Of a DNA stretch of 64,000 nucleotides, positions 1 to 13,932 are shown piece by piece. Numbering within the stretch: the stretch's first letter is position 1; each line of letters begins with the position of its first letter. The position numbers were made by a program, and so were the translations under genes. Source of the DNA: Prosapia bicincta (taxonomy: Eukaryota; Arthropoda; Insecta; Hemiptera; Cercopidae); the NCBI GenBank assembly GCA_036971475.1, contig JBAIZL010000003.1, positions 108,435,070 to 108,499,069 of the forward strand, written 5' to 3'. The notes beneath the pieces are model-generated. The model saw nothing but the letters and a program-made list of their open reading frames with translations. It was not told the origin of the DNA and ran no database searches.

Positions 1-1347
1 TTGTAAATGACCTCAATTTAGAGTAAATAATCTAAAATAAACAGACTATTGTTGTTCTACTTTTGATTTTTCTAATATATACGATCTAGATATGAAATAA
101 CAACTTAAATAATATCAGCAACACACCTATCACTGCCCAAATCGCTCCAGTCACGCCCGTTGAAGAATAAATACCGCCCTATTGAAGGAATGCTATGTTT
201 GTACCTCCTTCTCACACCTACATCCACCCATAAGGACTAAATCCCTCCCAAAACCGATATAGACGTTTTATTTATCGTTCATTATTGTGAATGACCTCAA
301 TTTAGAGTAAATAATCTAAAATAAACAGACTATTGTTGTTCTACTTTCGATTTTTCTAATATATACGATCTAGATATGAAATAACAACTTAAATAATATC
401 AGGAACACACCTATCACTGCCCAAATCGCTCCAGTCACGCCCGTTGAATTATAAATACCGCCCTATTGAAGAAATGCTATGTTTGTACCTCCTTCTCACA
501 CCTACATCCACCCATAAGGACTAAATCCCGCCCAAAACTGATTATAGACGTTTTATTTATCGTTCATTATTGTGAATGACCTCAATTTAGAGTAAATAAT
601 CTAAAATAAACAGACTATTGTTTTTCTACTTTTGATTTTTCTAATATATACGATCTAGATATGAAATAACAACCCAAATAATATCAGGAACACACCTATC
701 ACTGCCCAAATCGCTCCAGTCACGCCCGTTGAAGTATAAATACCGCCCTATTGAAGAAATGCTATGTTTGTACCTCCTTCTCACACCTACATCCACCCAT
801 AAGGACTAAATCCCGCCCAATACTGATAATATACGTTTTATTTATCGTTCATTAGGGTGAATGACCTCAATTTAGAGTAAATAATCTAAAATAAACAGAC
901 TATTGTTGACCTACTTTCGATTTTTCTAATATATACGACCTTGATATGAAATAACAACTTAAATAATATCAGGAACACACCTATCACTGCCCAAATCGCT
1001 CCAGTCACGCCCGTTGAAGTATAAATACCGCCCTATTGATGAAATGCTATGTTTGTACTTCCTTGTCACACCTACATCCACCCATAAGGACTAAATCCCG
1101 CCCAAAACTGATAATATACGTTTTATTTATCGTTCATTAGGGTGAATGACCACAATTTAGAGTAAATAATCTAAAATAAACACTATTGTTGACCTACTTT
1201 CGATTTTTCTAATATATACGACCTTGATATGAAATAACAACTTAAATAATATCAGGAACACACCTATCACTGCCCAAATCGCTGCAGTCACGCCCGTTGA
1301 AGTATAAATACCGCCCTATTGATGAAATGCTATGTTTGTACCTCCTT
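1..1347. repeat. Nested 1347-bp segment, occurrence 1 of 4
   Basis: This segment of just under five monomers matches 2277-3623 (offset 2276), 5970-7316 (offset 5969) and 8246-9592. It carries the order GAAGAATAAAT, GAATTATAAAT, TGTTTTTCTAC, GACCTTGAT with ACTTCCTTGTC, then AATGACCACA with AAACACTATT. The match ends inside the fifth monomer, where this copy reads CCTTATCAC (A at 1348) and the 2277 copy reads CCTTCTCAC (C at 3624). Confidence 0.88.
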
Positions 1348-2276
1348 ATCACACCTACATCCACCCATAAGGAATAAATCCCGCCCAAAACCGATTATAG
1401 ACATTTTATTTATCGTTCATTATTGTGAATGACCTCAATTTAGAGTAAATAATCTAAAATAAACAGACTATTGTTGCTCTACTTTCGATTTTTCTAATAT
1501 ATACGATCTAGATATGAAATAACAACTTAAATAATATCAGGAACACACCTATCACTTCCCAAATCGCTCCAGTCACGCCCGTTGAAGTATAAATACCGCC
1601 CTATTGAAGAAATGCTATGTTTGTACCTCCTTCTCACACCTACATCCACCCATAAGGACTAAATCCCGCCCAAAACTGATTATAGACGTTTTATTTATCG
1701 TTCATTATTGTAAATGACCTCAATTTAGAGTAAATAATCTAAAATAAACAGACTATTGTTGTTCTACTTTTGATTTTTCTAATATATACGATCTAGATAT
1801 GAAATAACAACTTAAATAATATCAGCAACACACCTATCACTGCCCAAATCGCTCCAGTCACGCCCGTTGAAGAATAAATACCGCCCTATTGAAGGAATGC
1901 TATGTTTGTACCTCCTTCTCACACCTACATCCACCCATAAGGACTAAATCCCTCCCAAAACCGATATAGACGTTTTATTTATCGTTCATTATTGTGAATG
2001 ACCTCAATTTAGAGTAAATAATCTAAAATAAACAGACTATTGTTGTTCTACTTTCGATTTTTCTAATATATACGATCTAGATATGAAATAACAACCCAAA
2101 TAATATCAGGAACACACCTATCACTGCCCAAATCGCTCCAGTCACGCCCGTTGAAGTATAAATACCGCCCTATTGAAGAAATGCTATGTTTGTACCTCCT
2201 TCTCACACCTACATCCACCCATAAAGACTAAATCCCGCCCAAAACTGATTATAGACGTTTTATTTATCGTTCATTA

Positions 2277-3623
2277 TTGTAAATGACCTCAATTTAGAGT
2301 AAATAATCTAAAATAAACAGACTATTGTTGTTCTACTTTTGATTTTTCTAATATATACGATCTAGATATGAAATAACAACTTAAATAATATCAGCAACAC
2401 ACCTATCACTGCCCAAATCGCTCCAGTCACGCCCGTTGAAGAATAAATACCGCCCTATTGAAGGAATGCTATGTTTGTACCTCCTTCTCACACCTACATC
2501 CACCCATAAGGACTAAATCCCTCCCAAAACCGATATAGACGTTTTATTTATCGTTCATTATTGTGAATGACCTCAATTTAGAGTAAATAATCTAAAATAA
2601 ACAGACTATTGTTGTTCTACTTTCGATTTTTCTAATATATACGATCTAGATATGAAATAACAACTTAAATAATATCAGGAACACACCTATCACTGCCCAA
2701 ATCGCTCCAGTCACGCCCGTTGAATTATAAATACCGCCCTATTGAAGAAATGCTATGTTTGTACCTCCTTCTCACACCTACATCCACCCATAAGGACTAA
2801 ATCCCGCCCAAAACTGATTATAGACGTTTTATTTATCGTTCATTATTGTGAATGACCTCAATTTAGAGTAAATAATCTAAAATAAACAGACTATTGTTTT
2901 TCTACTTTTGATTTTTCTAATATATACGATCTAGATATGAAATAACAACCCAAATAATATCAGGAACACACCTATCACTGCCCAAATCGCTCCAGTCACG
3001 CCCGTTGAAGTATAAATACCGCCCTATTGAAGAAATGCTATGTTTGTACCTCCTTCTCACACCTACATCCACCCATAAGGACTAAATCCCGCCCAATACT
3101 GATAATATACGTTTTATTTATCGTTCATTAGGGTGAATGACCTCAATTTAGAGTAAATAATCTAAAATAAACAGACTATTGTTGACCTACTTTCGATTTT
3201 TCTAATATATACGACCTTGATATGAAATAACAACTTAAATAATATCAGGAACACACCTATCACTGCCCAAATCGCTCCAGTCACGCCCGTTGAAGTATAA
3301 ATACCGCCCTATTGATGAAATGCTATGTTTGTACTTCCTTGTCACACCTACATCCACCCATAAGGACTAAATCCCGCCCAAAACTGATAATATACGTTTT
3401 ATTTATCGTTCATTAGGGTGAATGACCACAATTTAGAGTAAATAATCTAAAATAAACACTATTGTTGACCTACTTTCGATTTTTCTAATATATACGACCT
3501 TGATATGAAATAACAACTTAAATAATATCAGGAACACACCTATCACTGCCCAAATCGCTGCAGTCACGCCCGTTGAAGTATAAATACCGCCCTATTGATG
3601 AAATGCTATGTTTGTACCTCCTT
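2277..3623. repeat. Nested 1347-bp segment, occurrence 2 of 4
   Basis: This is identical by eye to 1-1347. With its left neighbour it forms a longer match, 1970-3623 to 5663-7316 (offset 3693), because monomer 1997 with CATAAAGACT also recurs at 5690. After 3623 it runs into a GATATAGACG/ATTAGGG end and then into T-family monomer 3703, whereas occurrence 1 runs into A-family monomer 1428. Confidence 0.87.
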
Positions 3624-3702
3624 CTCACACCTACATCCACCCATAAGGACTAAATCCCGCCCAAAACTGATATAGACGTTTTATTTATCGTTCATTAGGG
3701 TG

Positions 3703-4264
3703 AATGACTTCAATTTAGAGTACATAATCTAAAATAAACAGACTATTGTTGTTCTACTTTCGATTTTTCTATTATATACGACCTAGATATGAAACAACAA
3801 CCCAAATAATATCAGGAACACACCTATCACTGCCCAAATCGCTGCAGTCACGCCCGTTGAAGTATAAATACCGCCCTATTGATGAAATGCTATGTTTGTA
3901 CCTCCTTCTCACACCTACATCCACCCATAAGGACTAAATCCCGCCCAAAACTGATATAGACGTTTTATTTATCGTTCATTAGGGTGAATGACCTCAATTT
4001 AGAGTAAATAATCTAAAATAAACAGACTATTGTTGTTCTACTTTCGATTTTTCTATTATATACGACCTAGATATGAAATAACAACCTATCAGGAACACAC
4101 CTATCACTGCCCAAATCGCTGCAGTCACGCCCGATGAAGTATAAATACCGCCCTATTGAAGAAATGCTATGTTTGTACCTCCTTCTCACACCTACATCCA
4201 CCCATAAGGACTAAATCCCGCCCAAAACTGACAATATACGTTTTATTTATCGTTCATTAGGGTG
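3703..4264. repeat. T-family monomer pair, second unit with 7-bp deletion
   Basis: Unit 3703 has GACTTC, TACATAATC, CTATTATATACGACCTAG, GAAACAACAACCC and CTGCAG. It keeps a 63-codon frame open at 3746-3937. Unit 3987 is the same family but reads AACAACCTATCAGG where relatives read AACAACCCAAATAATATCAGG. That is a loss of CAAATAA which breaks the frame. The same pair recurs at 9672 and 9956. GACTTC/TACATAATC units also occur at 12228, 24188, 26749, 30164 and 40414. Confidence 0.9.
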
Positions 4265-5974
4265 AATGACCTCAATTTAGAGTAAATAATCTAAAATAAA
4301 CAGACTATTGTTGACCTACTTTTGATTTTTCTAATATATACGATCTAGATATGAAATAACAACTTAAATAATATCAGGAATACACCTATCACTGCCCAAA
4401 TCGCTCCAGTCACGCCCGTTGAAGTATAAATACCGCCCTATTGATGGAATGCTATGTTTGTACCTCCTTATCACACCTACATCCACCCATAAGGACTACA
4501 TCCCGCAGAAAAACCGATTATAGACATTTTATTTATCGTTCATTATTGTGAATGACCTCAATTTAGAGTAAATAATCTAAAATAAACAGACTATTGTTGT
4601 TCTACTTTCGATTTTTCTAATATATACGATCTAGATATGAAATAACAACTTAAATAATATCAGGAACACACCTATCACTGCCCAAATCGCTCCAGTCACG
4701 CCCGTTGAAATATAAATACCGCCCTATTGAAGAAATGCTATGTTTGTACCTCCTTCTCACATCTACATCCACCCATAAGGACTAAATCCCGCCCAAAACT
4801 GATTATAGACGTTTTATTTATCGTTCATTATTGTGAATGAACTCAATTTAGAGTAAATAATCTAAAATAAACAGACTATTGTTTTTCTACTTTTGATTTT
4901 TCTAATATATACGATCTAGATATGAATTAACAACTTAAATAATATCAGGAACACACCTATCACTGCCCAAATCGCTCCAGTCACGCCCGTTGAAGTATAA
5001 ATACCGCCCTATTGAAGAAATGCTATGTTTGTACCTCCTTGTCACACCTGCATCCACCCATAAGGACTAAATCCCGCCCAAAACTGATTATAGACGTTTT
5101 ATTTATCGTTCATTATTGTAAATGACCTCAATTTAGAGTAAATAATCTAAAATAAACAGACTATTGTTGTTCTACTTTTGATTTTTCTAATATATACGAT
5201 CTAGATATGAAATAACAACTTAAATAATATCAGCAACACACCTATCACTGCCCAAATCGCTCCAGTCACGCCCGTTGAAGTATAAATACCGCCCTATTGA
5301 AGGAATGCTATGTTTGTACCTCCTTCTCACACCTACATCCACCCATAAGGACTAAATCCCTCCCAAGACCGATATAGACGTTTTATTTATCGTTCATTAT
5401 TGTGAATGACCTCAAGTTAGAGTAAATAATCTAAAATAAACAGACTATTGTTGTTCTACTTTTGATTTTTCTAATGTATACGATCTAGATATGAAATAAC
5501 AACTTAAATAATATCAGGAACACACCTATCACTGCCCAAATCGCTCCAGTCACGCCCGTTGAAGTATAAATACCGCCCTATTGAAGAAATGCTATGTTTG
5601 TACCTCCTTCTCACACCTACATCCACCAATAAGGACTAAATCCCGCCCAATACTGATAATATACGTTTTATTTATCGTTCATTATTGTGAATGACCTCAA
5701 TTTAGAGTAAATAATCTAAAATAAACAGACTATTGTTGTTCTACTTTCGATTTTTCTAATATATACGATCTAGATATGAAATAACAACCCAAATAATATC
5801 AGGAACACACCTATCACTGCCCAAATCGCTCCAGTCACGCCCGTTGAAGTATAAATACCGCCCTATTGAAGAAATGCTATGTTTGTACCTCCTTCTCACA
5901 CCTACATCCACCCATAAAGACTAAATCCCGCCCAAAACTGATTATAGACGTTTTATTTATCGTTCATTATTGTA

Positions 5975-8900
5975 AATGACCTCAATTTAGAGTAAATAAT
6001 CTAAAATAAACAGACTATTGTTGTTCTACTTTTGATTTTTCTAATATATACGATCTAGATATGAAATAACAACTTAAATAATATCAGCAACACACCTATC
6101 ACTGCCCAAATCGCTCCAGTCACGCCCGTTGAAGAATAAATACCGCCCTATTGAAGGAATGCTATGTTTGTACCTCCTTCTCACACCTACATCCACCCAT
6201 AAGGACTAAATCCCTCCCAAAACCGATATAGACGTTTTATTTATCGTTCATTATTGTGAATGACCTCAATTTAGAGTAAATAATCTAAAATAAACAGACT
6301 ATTGTTGTTCTACTTTCGATTTTTCTAATATATACGATCTAGATATGAAATAACAACTTAAATAATATCAGGAACACACCTATCACTGCCCAAATCGCTC
6401 CAGTCACGCCCGTTGAATTATAAATACCGCCCTATTGAAGAAATGCTATGTTTGTACCTCCTTCTCACACCTACATCCACCCATAAGGACTAAATCCCGC
6501 CCAAAACTGATTATAGACGTTTTATTTATCGTTCATTATTGTGAATGACCTCAATTTAGAGTAAATAATCTAAAATAAACAGACTATTGTTTTTCTACTT
6601 TTGATTTTTCTAATATATACGATCTAGATATGAAATAACAACCCAAATAATATCAGGAACACACCTATCACTGCCCAAATCGCTCCAGTCACGCCCGTTG
6701 AAGTATAAATACCGCCCTATTGAAGAAATGCTATGTTTGTACCTCCTTCTCACACCTACATCCACCCATAAGGACTAAATCCCGCCCAATACTGATAATA
6801 TACGTTTTATTTATCGTTCATTAGGGTGAATGACCTCAATTTAGAGTAAATAATCTAAAATAAACAGACTATTGTTGACCTACTTTCGATTTTTCTAATA
6901 TATACGACCTTGATATGAAATAACAACTTAAATAATATCAGGAACACACCTATCACTGCCCAAATCGCTCCAGTCACGCCCGTTGAAGTATAAATACCGC
7001 CCTATTGATGAAATGCTATGTTTGTACTTCCTTGTCACACCTACATCCACCCATAAGGACTAAATCCCGCCCAAAACTGATAATATACGTTTTATTTATC
7101 GTTCATTAGGGTGAATGACCACAATTTAGAGTAAATAATCTAAAATAAACACTATTGTTGACCTACTTTCGATTTTTCTAATATATACGACCTTGATATG
7201 AAATAACAACTTAAATAATATCAGGAACACACCTATCACTGCCCAAATCGCTGCAGTCACGCCCGTTGAAGTATAAATACCGCCCTATTGATGAAATGCT
7301 ATGTTTGTACCTCCTTATCACACCTACATCCACCCATAAGGAATAAATCCCGCCCAAAACCGATTATAGACATTTTATTTATCGTTCATTATTGTGAATG
7401 ACCTCAATTTAGAGTAAATAATCTAAAATAAACAGACTATTGTTGCTCTACTTTCGATTTTTCTAATATATACGATCTAGATATGAAATAACAACTTAAA
7501 TAATATCAGGAACACACCTATCACTTCCCAAATCGCTCCAGTCACGCCCGTTGAAGTATAAATACCGCCCTATTGAAGAAATGCTATGTTTGTACCTCCT
7601 TCTCACACCTACATCCACCCATAAGGACTAAATCCCGCCCAAAACTGATTATAGACGTTTTATTTATCGTTCATTATTGTAAATGACCTCAATTTAGAGT
7701 AAATAATCTAAAATAAACAGACTATTGTTGTTCTACTTTTGATTTTTCTAATATATACGATCTAGATATGAAATAACAACTTAAATAATATCAGCAACAC
7801 ACCTATCACTGCCCAAATCGCTCCAGTCACGCCCGTTGAAGAATAAATACCGCCCTATTGAAGGAATGCTATGTTTGTACCTCCTTCTCACACCTACATC
7901 CACCCATAAGGACTAAATCCCTCCCAAAACCGATATAGACGTTTTATTTATCGTTCATTATTGTGAATGACCTCAATTTAGAGTAAATAATCTAAAATAA
8001 ACAGACTATTGTTGTTCTACTTTCGATTTTTCTAATATATACGATCTAGATATGAAATAACAACCCAAATAATATCAGGAACACACCTATCACTGCCCAA
8101 ATCGCTCCAGTCACGCCCGTTGAAGTATAAATACCGCCCTATTGAAGAAATGCTATGTTTGTACCTCCTTCTCACACCTACATCCACCCATAAAGACTAA
8201 ATCCCGCCCAAAACTGATTATAGACGTTTTATTTATCGTTCATTATTGTAAATGACCTCAATTTAGAGTAAATAATCTAAAATAAACAGACTATTGTTGT
8301 TCTACTTTTGATTTTTCTAATATATACGATCTAGATATGAAATAACAACTTAAATAATATCAGCAACACACCTATCACTGCCCAAATCGCTCCAGTCACG
8401 CCCGTTGAAGAATAAATACCGCCCTATTGAAGGAATGCTATGTTTGTACCTCCTTCTCACACCTACATCCACCCATAAGGACTAAATCCCTCCCAAAACC
8501 GATATAGACGTTTTATTTATCGTTCATTATTGTGAATGACCTCAATTTAGAGTAAATAATCTAAAATAAACAGACTATTGTTGTTCTACTTTCGATTTTT
8601 CTAATATATACGATCTAGATATGAAATAACAACTTAAATAATATCAGGAACACACCTATCACTGCCCAAATCGCTCCAGTCACGCCCGTTGAATTATAAA
8701 TACCGCCCTATTGAAGAAATGCTATGTTTGTACCTCCTTCTCACACCTACATCCACCCATAAGGACTAAATCCCGCCCAAAACTGATTATAGACGTTTTA
8801 TTTATCGTTCATTATTGTGAATGACCTCAATTTAGAGTAAATAATCTAAAATAAACAGACTATTGTTTTTCTACTTTTGATTTTTCTAATATATACGATC

Positions 8901-11658
8901 TAGATATGAAATAACAACCCAAATAATATCAGGAACACACCTATCACTGCCCAAATCGCTCCAGTCACGCCCGTTGAAGTATAAATACCGCCCTATTGAA
9001 GAAATGCTATGTTTGTACCTCCTTCTCACACCTACATCCACCCATAAGGACTAAATCCCGCCCAATACTGATAATATACGTTTTATTTATCGTTCATTAG
9101 GGTGAATGACCTCAATTTAGAGTAAATAATCTAAAATAAACAGACTATTGTTGACCTACTTTCGATTTTTCTAATATATACGACCTTGATATGAAATAAC
9201 AACTTAAATAATATCAGGAACACACCTATCACTGCCCAAATCGCTCCAGTCACGCCCGTTGAAGTATAAATACCGCCCTATTGATGAAATGCTATGTTTG
9301 TACTTCCTTGTCACACCTACATCCACCCATAAGGACTAAATCCCGCCCAAAACTGATAATATACGTTTTATTTATCGTTCATTAGGGTGAATGACCACAA
9401 TTTAGAGTAAATAATCTAAAATAAACACTATTGTTGACCTACTTTCGATTTTTCTAATATATACGACCTTGATATGAAATAACAACTTAAATAATATCAG
9501 GAACACACCTATCACTGCCCAAATCGCTGCAGTCACGCCCGTTGAAGTATAAATACCGCCCTATTGATGAAATGCTATGTTTGTACCTCCTTCTCACACC
9601 TACATCCACCCATAAGGACTAAATCCCGCCCAAAACTGATATAGACGTTTTATTTATCGTTCATTAGGGTGAATGACTTCAATTTAGAGTACATAATCTA
9701 AAATAAACAGACTATTGTTGTTCTACTTTCGATTTTTCTATTATATACGACCTAGATATGAAACAACAACCCAAATAATATCAGGAACACACCTATCACT
9801 GCCCAAATCGCTGCAGTCACGCCCGTTGAAGTATAAATACCGCCCTATTGATGAAATGCTATGTTTGTACCTCCTTCTCACACCTACATCCACCCATAAG
9901 GACTAAATCCCGCCCAAAACTGATATAGACGTTTTATTTATCGTTCATTAGGGTGAATGACCTCAATTTAGAGTAAATAATCTAAAATAAACAGACTATT
10001 GTTGTTCTACTTTCGATTTTTCTATTATATACGACCTAGATATGAAATAACAACCTATCAGGAACACACCTATCACTGCCCAAATCGCTGCAGTCACGCC
10101 CGATGAAGTATAAATACCGCCCTATTGAAGAAATGCTATGTTTGTACCTCCTTCTCACACCTACATCCACCCATAAGGACTAAATCCCGCCCAAAACTGA
10201 CAATATACGTTTTATTTATCGTTCATTAGGGTGAATGACCTCAATTTAGAGTAAATAATCTAAAATAAACAGACTATTGTTGACCTACTTTTGATTTTTC
10301 TAATATATACGATCTAGATATGAAATAACAACTTAAATAATATCAGGAATACACCTATCACTGCCCAAATCGCTCCAGTCACGCCCGTTGAAGTATAAAT
10401 ACCGCCCTATTGATGGAATGCTATGTTTGTACCTCCTTATCACACCTACATCCACCCATAAGGACTACATCCCGCAGAAAAACCGATTATAGACATTTTA
10501 TTTATCGTTCATTATTGTGAATGACCTCAATTTAGAGTAAATAATCTAAAATAAACAGACTATTGTTGTTCTACTTTCGATTTTTCTAATATATACGATC
10601 TAGATATGAAATAACAACTTAAATAATATCAGGAACACACCTATCACTGCCCAAATCGCTCCAGTCACGCCCGTTGAAATATAAATACCGCCCTATTGAA
10701 GAAATGCTATGTTTGTACCTCCTTCTCACATCTACATCCACCCATAAGGACTAAATCCCGCCCAAAACTGATTATAGACGTTTTATTTATCGTTCATTAT
10801 TGTGAATGAACTCAATTTAGAGTAAATAATCTAAAATAAACAGACTATTGTTTTTCTACTTTTGATTTTTCTAATATATACGATCTAGATATGAATTAAC
10901 AACTTAAATAATATCAGGAACACACCTATCACTGCCCAAATCGCTCCAGTCACGCCCGTTGAAGTATAAATACCGCCCTATTGAAGAAATGCTATGTTTG
11001 TACCTCCTTGTCACACCTGCATCCACCCATAAGGACTAAATCCCGCCCAAAACTGATTATAGACGTTTTATTTATCGTTCATTATTGTAAATGACCTCAA
11101 TTTAGAGTAAATAATCTAAAATAAACAGACTATTGTTGTTCTACTTTTGATTTTTCTAATATATACGATCTAGATATGAAATAACAACTTAAATAATATC
11201 AGCAACACACCTATCACTGCCCAAATCGCTCCAGTCACGCCCGTTGAAGTATAAATACCGCCCTATTGAAGGAATGCTATGTTTGTACCTCCTTCTCACA
11301 CCTACATCCACCCATAAGGACTAAATCCCTCCCAAGACCGATATAGACGTTTTATTTATCGTTCATTATTGTGAATGACCTCAAGTTAGAGTAAATAATC
11401 TAAAATAAACAGACTATTGTTGTTCTACTTTTGATTTTTCTAATGTATACGATCTAGATATGAAATAACAACTTAAATAATATCAGGAACACACCTATCA
11501 CTGCCCAAATCGCTCCAGTCACGCCCGTTGAAGTATAAATACCGCCCTATTGAAGAAATGCTATGTTTGTACCTCCTTCTCACACCTACATCCACCAATA
11601 AGGACTAAATCCCGCCCAATACTGATAATATACGTTTTATTTATCGTTCATTAGGGTG
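5975..11658. repeat. 21-monomer higher-order repeat, copy 2 (20 units present)
   Basis: Monomers start at 5975, 6259, 6544, 6829, 7114, 7397, 7682, 7966, 8251, 8535, 8820, 9105, 9390, 9672, 9956, 10234, 10520, 10805, 11090 and 11374. Every private variant of copy 1 recurs in order, including the 7-bp deletion (near 10055), the CCAATAAGG variant and TCTAATGTATACG. Identity stops at 11654, where copy 1 reads CATTATTG and copy 2 reads CATTAGGG. The unit homologous to 5690 is replaced by a different monomer at 11659. The apparently perfect match means either a very recent unequal exchange or an assembly duplication. Confidence 0.93.
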
Positions 11659-13932
11659 AATGACCTCAATTTAGAGTAAAAATTCTAAAATAAACAGACT
11701 ATTGTTGACCTACTTTCGATTTTTCTAATATATACGACCTTGATATGAAATAACAACTTAAATAATATCAGGAACACACCTATCACTGCCCAAATCGCTC
11801 CAGTCACGCCCGTTGAAGTATAAATACCGCCCTATTGAAGAAATGCTATGTTTGTACTTCCTTGTCACACCTACATCCACCCATAAGGACTAAATCCCGC
11901 TTAAAACTGATAATATACGTTTTATTTATCGTTCATTAGGGTGAATGACCACAATTTAGAGTAAATAATCTAAAATAAACAGACTATTGTTGTTCTACTT
12001 TCGATTTTTCTATTATATACGACCTAGATATGAAACAACAACCCAAATAATATCAGGAACACACCTATCACTGCCCAAATCGCTGCAGTCACGCCCGTTG
12101 AAGTATAAATACCGCCCTATTGAAGAAATGCTATGTTTGTACCTCCTTCTCACACCTACATCCACCCATAAGGACTAAATCCCGCCCAAAACTGATATAG
12201 ACGTTTTATTTATCGTTCATTAGGGTGAATGACTTCAATTTAGAGTACATAATCTAAAATAAACGACGATTGTTGTTCTACTTTCGATTTTTCTATTATA
12301 TACGACCTAGATATGAAACAACCACCCAAATAATATCAGGAACACACCTATCACTGCCCAAATCGCTGCAGTCACGCCCGTTGAAGTATAAATACCGCCC
12401 TATTGATGAAATGCTATGTTTGTACCTCCTTCTCACACCTACATCCACCCATAAGGACTAAATCCCGCCCAAAACTGATATAGACGTTTTATTTATCGTT
12501 CATTAGGGTGAATGACCTCAATTTAGAGTAAATAATCTAAAATAAACAGACTATTGTTGTTCTACTTTCGATTTTACTATTATATACGACCTAGATATGA
12601 AATAACAACCCAAATAATATCAGGAACACACCTATCACTGCCCAAATCGCTGCAGTCACGCCCGTTGAAGTATAAATACCGCCCTATTGAAGAAATGCTA
12701 TGTTTGTACCTCCTTCTCACACCTACATCCACCCATAAGGACTAAATCCCGCCCAAAACTGATATAGATGTTTTATTTATCGTTCAATAGGGTGAATGAC
12801 CTCAATTTAGAGTAAATAATCTAAAATAAACAGACTATTGTTGTTCTACTTTCGATTTTTCTATTATATACGACCTAGATATGAAATAACAACCCAAATA
12901 ATATCAGGAACACACCTATCACTGCCCAAATCGCTCCAGTGACGCCCGTTGAAGTATAAATACCGCCCTATTGATGAAATGCTATGTTTGTACCTCCTTC
13001 TCACACCTACATCCACCCATAAGGACTAAATCCCGCCCAAAACTGATATAGACGTTTTATTTATCGTTCATTATGGTGAATGACCTCAATTTAGAGTAAA
13101 TAATCTAAATTAAACAGACTATTGTTGTTCTACTTTCGATTTTACTATTGTATACGACCTAGATATGAAATAACAACCCAAATAATATCAGGAACACACC
13201 TATCACTGCCCAAATCGCTCCAGTCACGCCCGTTGAAGTATAAATACCGCCCTATTGAAGAAATGCTATGTTTGTACCTCCTTCTCACACCTACATCCAC
13301 CCATAAGGACTAAATCCCGCCCAAAACTGATAATATACGTTTTATTTATCGTTCATTAGGGTAAATGACCTCAATTTAGAGTAAATAATCTAAAATAAAC
13401 AGACTATTGTTGTTCTACTTTTGATTTTTCTAATATATACGATCTAGATATGAAATAACAACTTAAATAATATCAGCAACACACCTATCACTGCCCAAAT
13501 CGCTCCAGTCACGCCCGTTGAAGTATAAATACCGCCCTATTGAAGGAATGCTATGTTTGTACCTCCTTCTCACACCTACATCCACCCATAAGGACTAAAT
13601 CCCTCCCAAAACCGATATAGACGTTTTATTTATCGTTCATTATTGTGAATGACCTCAATTTAGAGTAAATAATCTAAAATAAACAGACTATTGTTGTTCT
13701 ACTTTTGATTTTTCTAATATATACGATCTAGATATGAAATAACAACTTAAATAATATCAGGAACACACCTATCACTGCCCAAATCGCTGCAGTCACGCCC
13801 GTTGAAGTATAAATACCGCCCTATTGAAGAAATGCTATGTTTGTACCTCCTTCTCACACCTACATCCACCCATAAGGACTAAATCCCGCCCAATACTGAT
13901 AATATACGTTTTATTTATCGTTCATTAGGGTG
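11659..13932. repeat. Junction segment with a run of five T-family monomers
   Basis: Monomers start at 11659, 11944, 12228, 12511, 12795, 13079, 13364 and 13648. Unit 11659 is A family with TGTTGACC, GACCTTGAT and CCCGCTTAAAAC. Units 11944-13363 are T family with GATATAGACG ends, and several carry TTTTACTATT. Unit 12795 has CCAGTGACG in place of CCAGTCACG, creating an in-frame TGA, so its 63-codon frame is closed. Units 13364 and 13648 return to A family. The order 11659-11944-12228-12511 resembles the GACC/CTTAAAAC, CCACAA, GACTTC, TTTTACTATT order of the 14-mer HOR at 23620-24756, which suggests shared ancestry. Confidence 0.85.

Larger units (their letters stand above)
6..5974. repeat. 21-monomer higher-order repeat, copy 1 (5969 bp)
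   Basis: Monomers start at 6, 290, 575, 860, 1145, 1428, 1713, 1997, 2282, 2566, 2851, 3136, 3421, 3703, 3987, 4265, 4551, 4836, 5121, 5405 and 5690. Private variants identify each unit: GAAGAATAAAT with CAGCAAC (6, 1713, 2282), GAATTATAAAT (290, 2566), TGTTTTTCTAC with CCCAAAT (575, 2851), AATGACCACA with AAACACTATT (1145, 3421), and CACTTCCC (1428). Units 3703 and 3987 are T family and the others are A family. Unit 3987 lacks 7 bp (CAAATAA). Unit 4265 carries CCCGCAGAAAAACC and is 286 bp. Positions 1-5684 recur at 5970-11653 with offset 5969 and I saw no mismatch. Confidence 0.93.
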
